NCBI RefSeq assembly: GCF_042658365.1
Contig: NZ_JBHSQC010000011.1
Direction: 5' to 3' (one strand)
DNA: 64,000 bases
DNA from: Carnobacterium_A antarcticum
Lineage (GTDB): Bacteria > Bacillota > Bacilli > Lactobacillales > Carnobacteriaceae
Shown: positions 27,526-34,629 of the stretch, piece after piece
Position numbering within the stretch: the stretch's first letter is position 1
Layout of the letters: each line of letters opens with the position of its first letter
Notes under the pieces: model-generated
Database searches by the model: none
Seen by the model: the letters and a program-made list of their open reading frames with translations, nothing else
Told to the model about the DNA's origin: nothing
Position numbers and translations under genes: made by a program

Positions 27526-28080
27526 TTGGAGCAAAAGAGCGGAAAAGGTTGGTTAAAAAAAGCACTCATTCTTTTGAGTTCTATACTTGGGGCGATTGCT
27601 TTATTTTCCGTACTGTTTTTTTACCTTGGCACTATTCCGCTAGCTGTCCAAGTTTGGGAGCCGCTTGTTAAAGAAGAATTGAAAAAATATGATTTGGAAG
27701 AGTATACTCCGGTTGTGCTTGCTATTCTTGCACAAGAATCAGGCGGAAGAAACTTGGATGTGATGCAATCGAGTGAATCGATCGAGCTGCCGCCCAATAC
27801 AATTAAAAGCCCAGTCCGCAGCATCAAAACGGGTGTCGATTATTTTCAGCAGAGCATTGAGCGGATGGAACAAACCGATGTTGACTTGGATACGGCCATT
27901 CAAAGCTATAACTATGGCTTAGGATACATTGATTACATCAAAGAAAACGGTGGAAAGCACACTTCAGAACTAGCAGAACAGTTCTCCAAAGATTGGGCAG
28001 AAAAAATGGACTGGTCTAGTTATGGTGATATTGAATATGTTTACAGGGTTAATCAGTATAGAAAGAATATAACTAAATAG
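27526..28080 (+). CDS. Membrane-anchored lysozyme-like peptidoglycan hydrolase
   Basis: The 184-residue protein has a basic N-terminus, one membrane anchor at about residues 13-35 and an extracellular lysozyme-like domain of the kind found at the N-terminus of CwlT and in short Gram-positive lytic proteins. The catalytic Glu is in LAILAQESGGR. The motifs SPVRSIKTGVDYF, DTAIQSYNYGLGYIDYI and YVYRVNQY are typical. The start is TTG 27526, preceded by GGTGAGA. It stands alone with its own terminator. A degraded copy of its last third lies at 53.0-53.2 kb. It may act in wall turnover or in assembling envelope structures. Confidence 0.85.
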   Translation: MEQKSGKGWLKKALILLSSILGAIALFSVLFFYLGTIPLAVQVWEPLVKEELKKYDLEEYTPVVLAILAQESGGRNLDVMQSSESIELPPNTIKSPVRSIKTGVDYFQQSIERMEQTDVDLDTAIQSYNYGLGYIDYIKENGGKHTSELAEQFSKDWAEKMDWSSYGDIEYVYRVNQYRKNITK

Positions 28081-28087
28081 ATGATGG

Positions 28088-28126
28088 AGGAACCTTTACT
28101 ATAATAAGATAAAGGTTCCTTTTTTG
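28088..28126 (+). terminator. Terminator of the lysozyme-like gene
   Basis: An 11-bp perfect stem, AGGAACCTTTA (28088-28098) with TAAAGGTTCCT (28110-28120), is followed by T residues. Confidence 0.9.
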
Positions 28127-28201
28127 TTTTAAGTGAAAGATGGCAGTATTTAACTAATCATCTTTATCGTATTTTTTGTTAGTGTACTGATGCTATTAAA
28201 T

Positions 28202-28318
28202 AAAACAATAATTTATTAAAAATTTGGGCAGTTGAGTTTTCAGGGGTTACAGGTGTAGTGTTGTTTGTCGTTATTATCATAGTATTTGGTTTATTAAAGA
28301 ATCAAAAGGAGGAGTTTT
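28202..28318 (+). other. Possible holin-like hydrophobic peptide remnant
   Basis: Between the terminator and the lysin gene one frame reads LLKIWAVEFSGVTG, then a hydrophobic run, then GLLKNQKEEF with charged residues, ending inside the next gene. No start codon with a ribosome site is visible. The shape, and its place just before a signal-less lysin, recall the end of a phage holin gene, but this is a guess. Confidence 0.25.
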
Positions 28319-28321
28319 ATA

Positions 28322-29164
28322 ATGAGTGTACAAACAGAAAACTTTATCAACAAAGTAAAAGGAGGGGCTGCAGCATTGTGGCCCGTCTATAAAGTTCTAC
28401 CATCAGTGGCCATTGCTCAAGCTGCTCTAGAATCAGCGTGGGGTACGTCTGGTCTTGCTGCTAATCACAATAATTTGTTTGGCATCAAAGGCAGCTATGG
28501 CGGGAATGCGGCGAACATGGCTACTTGGGAGGTGTATGGCGGTATAACCTATAATATTACCGCTAATTTTAGATCCTATCCTGACTGGGCAACTTCGGTT
28601 AAAGACTACGGCGTGTTTCTAAATGTAAACAGCCACTATAAAAAAGCTTTAGGTTTAACGGATTACAAAAAGCAGATTAAAGCCATTCACGAAGCCGGCT
28701 ATGCTACAGATCCGCATTATCAAACTAAAATTATTTCTATTATTGAAGCAAACGATTTGGCAAAATTTGATAAACAAGTATTAAGTGGTGCAGCCGTTGC
28801 TCCTAGCAAACCGTCATCAGTACCGTCCAAACCAGCAAACAATAAAATCACTGGTGACAGCTACAGTGTTAAGTTGGGAGACACATTGTCAGCGATTTCT
28901 AACCGAAGCGGCGTGAGCATAGATAATTTAGTTAAGTGGAACGGCATTAAAAATAAAAACATCATCAATGTTGGCCAAGTATTGAAGCTTAAAGCACCTG
29001 CTGTAAAACCGGCTACTTCAACGAATAAAACATATACCGTTAAATCAGGCGATACTCTAAGTGGAATTGCATTGAAATTGGGATCAACCGTTAAGAAGCT
29101 GCAAGACAAAAATGGCATTAAAGATGCTAATAAAATTTACATCGGACAAAAAATAAACTACTAG
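28322..29164 (+). CDS. GH73 glucosaminidase with two LysM repeats (phage-type lysin)
   Basis: The 280-residue protein has an N-terminal glucosaminidase domain (about residues 5-150) with the catalytic Glu in AIAQAALESAWGTSGLA, the NNLFGIKGSYGG block and the SYPDWATSVKDYG segment, as in GH73 FlgJ-like enzymes. A linker rich in Ser and Pro leads to two LysM domains (about residues 178-222 and 236-280), which bind peptidoglycan. There is no signal peptide, so export would need a holin or lysis, typical of phage endolysins. AAGGAGGAG precedes the ATG. No other phage gene is present, so it is probably a domesticated or stranded phage cassette. Confidence 0.88.
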   Translation: MSVQTENFINKVKGGAAALWPVYKVLPSVAIAQAALESAWGTSGLAANHNNLFGIKGSYGGNAANMATWEVYGGITYNITANFRSYPDWATSVKDYGVFLNVNSHYKKALGLTDYKKQIKAIHEAGYATDPHYQTKIISIIEANDLAKFDKQVLSGAAVAPSKPSSVPSKPANNKITGDSYSVKLGDTLSAISNRSGVSIDNLVKWNGIKNKNIINVGQVLKLKAPAVKPATSTNKTYTVKSGDTLSGIALKLGSTVKKLQDKNGIKDANKIYIGQKINY

Positions 29165-29173
29165 CATAACTAG

Positions 29174-29206
29174 CCCTATCTCATTAAGAGATAGGGTTAA
29201 TTTTTT
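29174..29206 (+). terminator. Terminator of the lysin gene
   Basis: CCCTATCTC (29174-29182) pairs with GAGATAGGG (29188-29196), followed by AATTTTTT. Confidence 0.9.
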
Positions 29207-29249
29207 GCAAATTTTTTTATTATGTTCTAATTGAACTATTTTAATCATG

Positions 29250-29680
29250 AAAAACTTGTTAAGGTAGATAAAAGTAGATTGCATACCTTATCTCATAAGC
29301 AAAGCAATGGTGAAAGTCCGCAAACACCTTTTAAATACCGGAACAATGAAACTTTATTCTACTTAAGGTGCTTAAATCAACTATTGAGAGATTTTAATCG
29401 TTTTGTGCATTTTGGCTGCGCCGAAATGGTCTGACTTAAGGTTATTAAAACTGTTGCGTGCCTTAACAAGGATGCAGCAACAGAGTTAGGTCACGGTAAA
29501 CTTCTTTCCGTGACCTAATAGGTTACGATTCCTCTTCTTGGGTCACGCAAAACCTATTTAAGTGCCTTAAAGATTAGAATTCTCTATCTTTAGGTCGCAC
29601 AAATCAAATTTTCGAGAGATTTTCAATGAGGTTCATTTCGGCGGAGCCCGAAATGGCCCGATTTCTTCCAAACCAGTAAC
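29250..29680 (-). repeat. Intergenic repeat region R1 (inverted copy of the about 230-bp unit)
   Basis: Bases from about 29455 to 29670 match the reverse complement of the unit repeated at 33.8-34.5 kb. They include a perfect 11-bp hairpin TTAGGTCACGG (29486-29496) with CCGTGACCTAA (29508-29518), and the conserved CCGAAAT hairpin at 29635-29654. A second conserved hairpin is at 29409-29427. A further convergent pair is TAAGGTA (29260-29266) with TACCTTA (29284-29290). No protein with family-like content is visible here, although a short frame without a ribosome site is open at 29231-29434. Confidence 0.85.
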
Positions 29681-29718
29681 TTTCGCCTATGCGAAAGTTT
29701 TCTTCACTATGTTATACT
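29679..29718 (+). promoter_or_regulatory. Hairpin and promoter upstream of the oxidoreductase gene
   Basis: ACTTTCGC (29679-29686) pairs with GCGAAAGT (29691-29698) and a short T run follows. A TATACT -10 box is at 29713-29718 with no clear -35 box. The hairpin may end transcription from upstream or be a control element. Confidence 0.4.
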
Positions 29719-29749
29719 AATTGTAAACGCATTGATAAGGAGTAATAAC

Positions 29750-31087
29750 ATGAAAGTAGTCATTATAGGAGCTTCTTTTGCTGGGGTAGCAGCAGCTTTA
29801 GAAGTTCGGAAAAAACAGTCCGATGCAGAAATTATGTTGCTGGATAAGCAGTCTACGTTAGGGTATATTCCGAATGGATTGCATTTGTACTGGGAGAATA
29901 AGATTGACGACTTAGAATCAGCTTACTTCATTACTAAAGAGCAATTGGGAAAGCAAGGCATTCGCTATTGCTTAGAAGCCTCTGTTGAAAAAATTCACAC
30001 GGTTCACAAAACAGTCGATTATCTCCGTCATGGACAAGAAGTAAAGATCGCTTATGATAAATTGATTATCGCAACGGGTTCGAGCCAGTTGTCGCAAAAA
30101 ATCAGCGGCAGCAGTGGCGAAAGCGTCTTGAAGTACAAACGGCACCATGAAGCCCAAGCTGCTCTCGCCAAAATGGAAGCCAGCCAAAGTGTAACCATTA
30201 TTGGAGCTGGACAAGTCGGAGTAGAAGCAGCCGATTTGCTGAGCCAACAGAAAAAGAAAGTCACGTTGATCGAAAGTATGGACTATGTGTTATTCAAATA
30301 CTTTGATAGAGACATGATCCAGCCTTTGCAGCAAAAAATGGTTGAACAGGGAATCAAGTTGCGCTTGAACCAAACGGTTTCTTCTATTACAACTGATGCG
30401 GATAAACAGGTAACGGTTCGATTTGGAAATGAAGCGATTACGAGTGATACAGCTATCTTAGGGGTGAATGTGAGACCGGATTTGCACTTTTTAGATGAAC
30501 ACATTCAACTCCATATGGACCAAACGATTGCCGTCGATCGCTATATGCGCACGTCGGTGGAAGATGTTTTTGCCGTGGGGGATTGCATTCAATTGACGTT
30601 TGGCGAAGACGACGATACGGTGTACATTCCGCTCGTGAACAATGCCGTCCGGACAGGGATCGTAGCGGCAGCTAACCTTATCCAACCAGAAAGGACCTTC
30701 AAAGGCTCTTTACGCACGATTGGGACATCTATATTAGGCTACTACATTGCCAGCACCGGCGTAACAGAAGCCGAAAGTTTGTTCACGGGTCAAACGGTTA
30801 AAGCCTACCGTCAAGAAGTGCGCTTAACCAGTCTACCGGATGCCGATACCGTAACGATCAAATGGCTCTATGACGCAGCCAGTCACGTCTTGCTTGGAGC
30901 ACAAATGATTTCGACTTCAAATATTTTAGAAAAAATCAATACAGTGGCGTTGGCCATTCAAACGAAACAAACCTTGGAGGATTTGCAGCAGAAAGATTAT
31001 TTCTTCCATCCATCATTTACCCAAATGATTTCGGCCACCAATGTTGTTTCTTGGCTAGAAGCGAGGGATGACGGAAATGAAAATTGA
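29750..31087 (+). CDS. FAD/NAD(P)-dependent oxidoreductase, NADH oxidase/CoA-disulfide reductase family without the active Cys
   Basis: The 445-residue flavoprotein has an FAD-binding Rossmann motif VVIIGASFAGVAAALE at residues 3-18, IIATGSS, an NAD-binding VTIIGAGQVGVEAADLL, the second FAD motif DVFAVGDCI, and a C-terminal dimerisation domain. NADH oxidases and CoA-disulfide reductases carry a redox Cys in a PCG or SCG motif near residue 42; here the motif reads IPNG and residue 42 is Asn. The usual peroxide- or disulfide-reducing chemistry is therefore unlikely. Start ATG 29750 follows AAGGAG. The last codons overlap an Mga-like regulator. The gene pair sits between repeat arrays and is richer in GC than the capsule locus. 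Confidence 0.85.
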   Translation: MKVVIIGASFAGVAAALEVRKKQSDAEIMLLDKQSTLGYIPNGLHLYWENKIDDLESAYFITKEQLGKQGIRYCLEASVEKIHTVHKTVDYLRHGQEVKIAYDKLIIATGSSQLSQKISGSSGESVLKYKRHHEAQAALAKMEASQSVTIIGAGQVGVEAADLLSQQKKKVTLIESMDYVLFKYFDRDMIQPLQQKMVEQGIKLRLNQTVSSITTDADKQVTVRFGNEAITSDTAILGVNVRPDLHFLDEHIQLHMDQTIAVDRYMRTSVEDVFAVGDCIQLTFGEDDDTVYIPLVNNAVRTGIVAAANLIQPERTFKGSLRTIGTSILGYYIASTGVTEAESLFTGQTVKAYRQEVRLTSLPDADTVTIKWLYDAASHVLLGAQMISTSNILEKINTVALAIQTKQTLEDLQQKDYFFHPSFTQMISATNVVSWLEARDDGNEN

Positions 31088-32546
31088 ACACTTTCTTGAA
31101 AAAAATGAAATCAGAGAAGTTACCATTTTTAAACAACTCGTGTTGAATGGCGGTGAACTCTCTTATGCGGACATGCTGGACTATTTGAGTGTCGCTAAAG
31201 CTTCGCTAGATAGAGATTTGGAATCCATTTCTTTTCGGATTCAACCGCTTGCTGATCAGGTGCACATCAACTATGACGGTCAATCCATTTCCTTAACCAT
31301 GAGCGATGAATTTTCTTTGCAGCAAATTTATCAGCTTTATTTGAATCAGTCGGTCAAAGTAAAGCTGATCAGTTTTTTATTTAAGCACCAAGAATTTTCG
31401 ATTACACAGCTGACACAAAAACTGGCAATCAGCGATTCTTCATTATTCCGTAAAATCAAAGAATTGAACAGCTATTTGAAAGAGTTTGGTATCAAAATCC
31501 GTAATGGACAGCTGCACGGCGAAGAGTTGCACATTCGGTATTTCTACTTCCAATTTTATAGTTATGTTGAAGACAAAGATGCGCTCAGCCCTTCGTATAC
31601 AGATAAGCACGTGACTCAAATGGCACAAGCCGTAGAAAGTTTTCTGGAAGTCACGATTGAATCAGAAAACAAACAACGCCTAAACGTTTGGATGCTCATT
31701 AGTAAAAACCGCGTCAATTGCAAAGAGAAGAAATACGTACATTTGCACAAGCAAATGCAGCCTTACTTAGAAGATCCGTTGTACCAAAAAATCCGCATTA
31801 TGGTTTTGCGCTACTTCAGCCGTTATTCGATTGAAGTCGATGAAGAAGAAGCCATGCTGCACTTTGCTTTTCTACTAGCTTTTCCGATCCTGACTGAATA
31901 TGACTTTCACGAATATAGGCTGGAACGTGACCGCCGTGCACCTATTGCGGATCTGGATACGTACATTGTGGAGACCATTATTATTCATTACAAGTTCCGC
32001 CGATTGCCGTACATGTTGGAACGTGATATGTATTATCACCTGTCTCATATCCACACAAAACTGTATTTCTTCCAAGGCGATATTGAAATCTATGACTATG
32101 AAGAAATGCTGGCCAAAGAGAAGCAGTTTACCGGCAGGGACTTGGTTTCATTTGCGCATACATTACTGTCCATCAGTACAAACAAATTCGGGATCAAAGA
32201 AGCAGAAGAAAACAGTCTATTGAAAATGGAGTTGCTGAAATACAGCAGTTTACTGGCCATTATTTCGTTTAAGATGACAGCCATCGTGCAAATCGGGATC
32301 GATTTAAAAATGGAAAACATTTATACGGAAACGCTGAATCAGCTGCTTATCCTGAAGATGCGCCATATCAACGGCATCCGCGTAGAAGCCTGCCAGCCGG
32401 GTAAAACGTACGACCTCATTCTAACCAATGAGCAACCCACCCAAAAGGACCACTACGGGGAAGCCAAAGTGTACGTCCTCTCTGAGATCTTGTCACCTTT
32501 CGACATGAAGAACATTCAAAGGATCGTGCAGCAGTTGAATGCCTAG
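31077..32546 (+). CDS. Mga-like helix-turn-helix transcription regulator
   Basis: The 489-residue protein resembles the Mga/AtxA-type regulators of Gram-positive bacteria. An N-terminal winged helix (LSYADMLDYLSVAKASLDRDLESI) is followed by an Mga-type HTH at about residues 95-140 (EFSITQLTQKLAISDSSLFRKIKELNSYLKEFGI). A long central region of about 250 residues is PRD-like and largely helical. The C-terminal 70 residues may fold like an EIIB domain. ATG 31077 lies nine bases after GAGGG; ATG 31068 is too close to it. It overlaps the oxidoreductase gene, so both are co-translated and the oxidoreductase may sense or make a signal for it. Target genes are unknown. Confidence 0.78.
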   Translation: MKIEHFLEKNEIREVTIFKQLVLNGGELSYADMLDYLSVAKASLDRDLESISFRIQPLADQVHINYDGQSISLTMSDEFSLQQIYQLYLNQSVKVKLISFLFKHQEFSITQLTQKLAISDSSLFRKIKELNSYLKEFGIKIRNGQLHGEELHIRYFYFQFYSYVEDKDALSPSYTDKHVTQMAQAVESFLEVTIESENKQRLNVWMLISKNRVNCKEKKYVHLHKQMQPYLEDPLYQKIRIMVLRYFSRYSIEVDEEEAMLHFAFLLAFPILTEYDFHEYRLERDRRAPIADLDTYIVETIIIHYKFRRLPYMLERDMYYHLSHIHTKLYFFQGDIEIYDYEEMLAKEKQFTGRDLVSFAHTLLSISTNKFGIKEAEENSLLKMELLKYSSLLAIISFKMTAIVQIGIDLKMENIYTETLNQLLILKMRHINGIRVEACQPGKTYDLILTNEQPTQKDHYGEAKVYVLSEILSPFDMKNIQRIVQQLNA

Positions 32547-32589
32547 CGATAGGTGTTAAATCATATATGGCCGATGAATTATGTTTGGA

Positions 32590-32745
32590 AAAATTGTTTG
32601 CCTGCCTTAACGAGGTTTGTTCTACATGCTTAGGGCAGGGAAAACTGGTTCTTGTGCCTTAACTAGCATGAGTTCATCAAGTTAGGGAAGGGAAATCCAT
32701 TTTGCGTGACCTAATGTTGCTCTATATAAAGGGTTAGGTTACGCA
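32590..32745 (+). repeat. Array of three convergent-motif hairpins (repeat region R2)
   Basis: Three hairpins with 15-24-base loops follow each other: CTGCCTTAA with TTAGGGCAG, a weaker GTGCCTTAAC with GTTAGGGAAGG, and GCGTGACCTAA with TTAGGTTACGC. The motifs are those of the larger units at 29.5 and 33.8-34.5 kb. The array lies between the Mga-like gene and the NERD gene. No gene is present. Confidence 0.75.
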
Positions 32746-32760
32746 ACGTCCTAAATAAAA

Positions 32761-32805
32761 AATAACCATCTAAAAGCGATAACCGCTTGGGATGGTTATT
32801 TTTTG
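32761..32805. terminator. Bidirectional terminator between converging genes
   Basis: AATAACCATC (32761-32770) pairs with GATGGTTATT (32791-32800), with T-rich sequence following on either strand. It serves the minus-strand NERD gene ending at 32807 and can also stop plus-strand readthrough. Confidence 0.85.
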
Positions 32806-32806
32806 G

Positions 32807-33724
32807 TTATACATAATACGAAGCTCTTCCTGTATCAATTAGCACGTATTCCTTTTGCAAGGCAGAACGAATTCTCTTCTCAGAACACAATCCGCCACAC
32901 CAATCGTAAATAGTTGGTACAGTCAGTTTTCTATCTGGAAACAAGCATTTGAATTCCAATACGTGCCTTAAAATGATCGTTGAAACACGTTCTTTATGAC
33001 CACATATTTTACATCTATAAAATTTATTTTTGTGTTTAATCCCTGGGATGAATCGCTCGCATTCTGAGCAGATGATGCCTTTTTTACATTCCTCATAAGT
33101 ATATTCCGGCACGCCATTTAAATAGGGCTTTGTTTGAGCAGATAGTTCGCATAATGTTTTAGCGAGGAGAAAGTGTTTTGCAGAAAGAGGTTCTAACTGT
33201 GCAGTTAATTTTCTGAAATGCTTTGGAAAAGTTGCGCGCACCAAAACTTTTTGCATGTTTTCTACGTCGTATAACATAAACTCAGGATGCACAAATGCAA
33301 CAAAGGGCCTAATGGGCATTGTTATTTGAAGGGTTTCCAGTAAGCTTTGCAGTAAAGAAGTATTCCGGTTAATTCTTTCTGTAGGGCTATGGAAGGAATT
33401 TCCAGATGAGATAGATACAAGAAATCCATCTTTATAGATATATTCCCCTCCATAATTTTTTACCTCATACAGTATGATTTCTTGCGCAGTGATGATCAAT
33501 GCATCAATTTGAAATTGAGTGCTGCCGATTGCTAGTGGTAAATCATTCAAAACGAGGCAATCGTCGGTTAATTCAACTGTCAGTGTATCTAAGTGACACT
33601 CACCTGGATAACCTTTTACTTGGTTCTGGTACTCATTCCAGTTTTCTTGAGAAAACTTAATTCGATTTTTCAAATACTCCAGCATAAGTAATTTGTCAGA
33701 CTTTTTACGTTTTTTATATATCAT
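32807..33724 (-). CDS. NERD domain protein with C-terminal zinc ribbon
   Basis: The 305-residue protein has a nuclease-related (NERD) domain at about residues 35-150. The restriction-endonuclease-like core shows GYPGECHLDT, FQIDALIITAQEIILYEVKNYGG (Asp and Glu-x-Lys) and a Q/S-rich helix (NTSLLQSLLETL). About residues 215-250 carry two CxxC pairs (CSEC and CKIC), a probable zinc ribbon, and the end looks like a DNA-binding helical tail. NERD proteins are suspected DNA-processing enzymes; the substrate is unknown. ATG 33724 follows AGAGGAG; GTG 33733 is too close to that site. It is flanked on both sides by the repeat family. Confidence 0.8.
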   Translation of the reverse strand: MIYKKRKKSDKLLMLEYLKNRIKFSQENWNEYQNQVKGYPGECHLDTLTVELTDDCLVLNDLPLAIGSTQFQIDALIITAQEIILYEVKNYGGEYIYKDGFLVSISSGNSFHSPTERINRNTSLLQSLLETLQITMPIRPFVAFVHPEFMLYDVENMQKVLVRATFPKHFRKLTAQLEPLSAKHFLLAKTLCELSAQTKPYLNGVPEYTYEECKKGIICSECERFIPGIKHKNKFYRCKICGHKERVSTIILRHVLEFKCLFPDRKLTVPTIYDWCGGLCSEKRIRSALQKEYVLIDTGRASYYV

Positions 33725-34102
33725 TTTATCCACTCCTCTTATCTAAATGTCCGCAAAAACTTCTTTTTTCTTCCTATAAATGTAACTCTGTTTAACAAAT
33801 GAACTTTATCGGTATCAAGTCAGATCATTTCGGTCACGCCCGAAATATACCGCATGGAAATGCTTTAAAAATTTGATTTGCGTGACCTAAAGAGAGGACC
33901 TATTACTCGTTAAGGCACTTAAATAGGTTTTGCGTGACCTAAGAAGAGGAATCATAACCAGTTAAGTCACGGAAAGAAGTTTACCCTGCCCTAAGTCTGT
34001 TGCTGCATCTTAGTTAGGGCACGTAACGAACTTTATCACCCTAAGTCAGATCATTTCGGTCACGCCCGAAATGTACCGCATTGAAATGCTTTAAAAATTT
34101 GA

Positions 34103-34112
34103 NNNNNNNNNN
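34103..34112. other. Assembly gap (10 N)
   Basis: Ten N residues replace sequence of unknown length inside the tandem repeat array. The copy number of units is therefore uncertain. Confidence 0.98.
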
Positions 34113-34446
34113 GTTGCTGCATCTTAGTTAGGGCACGTAATGGACTTTATCGGTATCAAGTCAGATCATTTCGGCTGCACAGCCGAAATGCACCGCATTG
34201 AAAATCTCTCGAAAATTTGATTTACGTGACCTAAAGAGAGGACCTATTACTTGTTAAGGCACTTAAATAGGTTTTGCGTGACATAAAAAGAGGAATCATA
34301 ACCAGTTAAGTCACGGAAAGAAGTTTACCCTGCCCTAAGTCTGTTGCTGCATCTTAGTTAGGGCACGTAACGAACTTTATCGGCTCAAGTCAGATCATTT
34401 CGGTCACACCCGAAATGTACCGCATTGAAATGCTTTAAAAATTTGA

Positions 34447-34456
34447 NNNNNNNNNN
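34447..34456. other. Assembly gap (10 N)
   Basis: A second run of ten N lies at the 3' side of the array, again after the AAATTTGA of a unit. Further copies may be missing here. Confidence 0.98.
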
Positions 34457-34483
34457 CAACAGACTTTCCCCATCAAGTCGGAC

Positions 34484-34505
34484 CTTTTCGGCTACCGCCG
34501 AAAAG
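34484..34505 (+). repeat. Divergent member of the conserved hairpin upstream of glpK
   Basis: CTTTTCGGC (34484-34492) pairs with GCCGAAAAG (34497-34505), nine perfect pairs. The flanks CAAGTCGGAC and GCAC match the other copies, while the outer pair is T-A here and A-T elsewhere. It is the last element before the glp promoter. Confidence 0.7.
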
Positions 34506-34579
34506 CACAAAATGTAAAAACCTTTCAAAAAATTTCGAAAGTCTAAAAAAGATGACATTTTATCATCGGGAAAAACGGT

Positions 34580-34609
34580 TACAATAAATGTATTAAGAAA
34601 TCGTTTTCA
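34580..34609 (+). promoter_or_regulatory. glpK promoter -10 box and cre (CcpA) site
   Basis: TACAAT at 34580-34585 is a likely -10 box; the -35 box is weak. AGAAATCGTTTTCA at 34596-34609 matches the catabolite-responsive element consensus TGNAANCGNTNNCA at every fixed base except the first. Its position just after the start of transcription suits repression by CcpA when preferred sugars are present. Confidence 0.7.
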
Positions 34610-34629
34610 AACATAAGGAGGAAAATAAC

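Larger units (their letters stand above)
33801..34456 (+). repeat. Tandem array of about 227-230 bp repeat units (repeat region R3) with two gaps
   Basis: Copies begin at 33801, 34028, 34142 and 34372. The interval is 227 bp from the first to the second and 230 bp from the third to the fourth; the second is cut by an N gap. A full unit holds one conserved hairpin (ATTTCGG with CCGAAAT) and six short motifs in three convergent pairs. In copy one these are GCGTGACCTAA (33880), GTTAAGGCAC (33909), GCGTGACCTAA (33932), GTTAAGTCACG (33961), CTGCCCTAAG (33986) and GTTAGGGCACG (34013). No gene is present. Confidence 0.92.

Noticed and set aside
27526..29164. Prophage remnant covering both lytic genes
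   Set aside because: The first is a membrane-anchored host-type lysozyme with its own terminator, and no structural, integrase or att site sequence is visible.
29231..29434. Plus-strand open frame of 67 codons in repeat region R1
   Set aside because: No ribosome site. It runs through repeat hairpins, and its product resembles no protein I know.
33801..34456. Possible CRISPR array
   Set aside because: The period is 227-230 bp, the whole unit is repeated, there are no unique spacers of 30-40 bp and no cas genes nearby.
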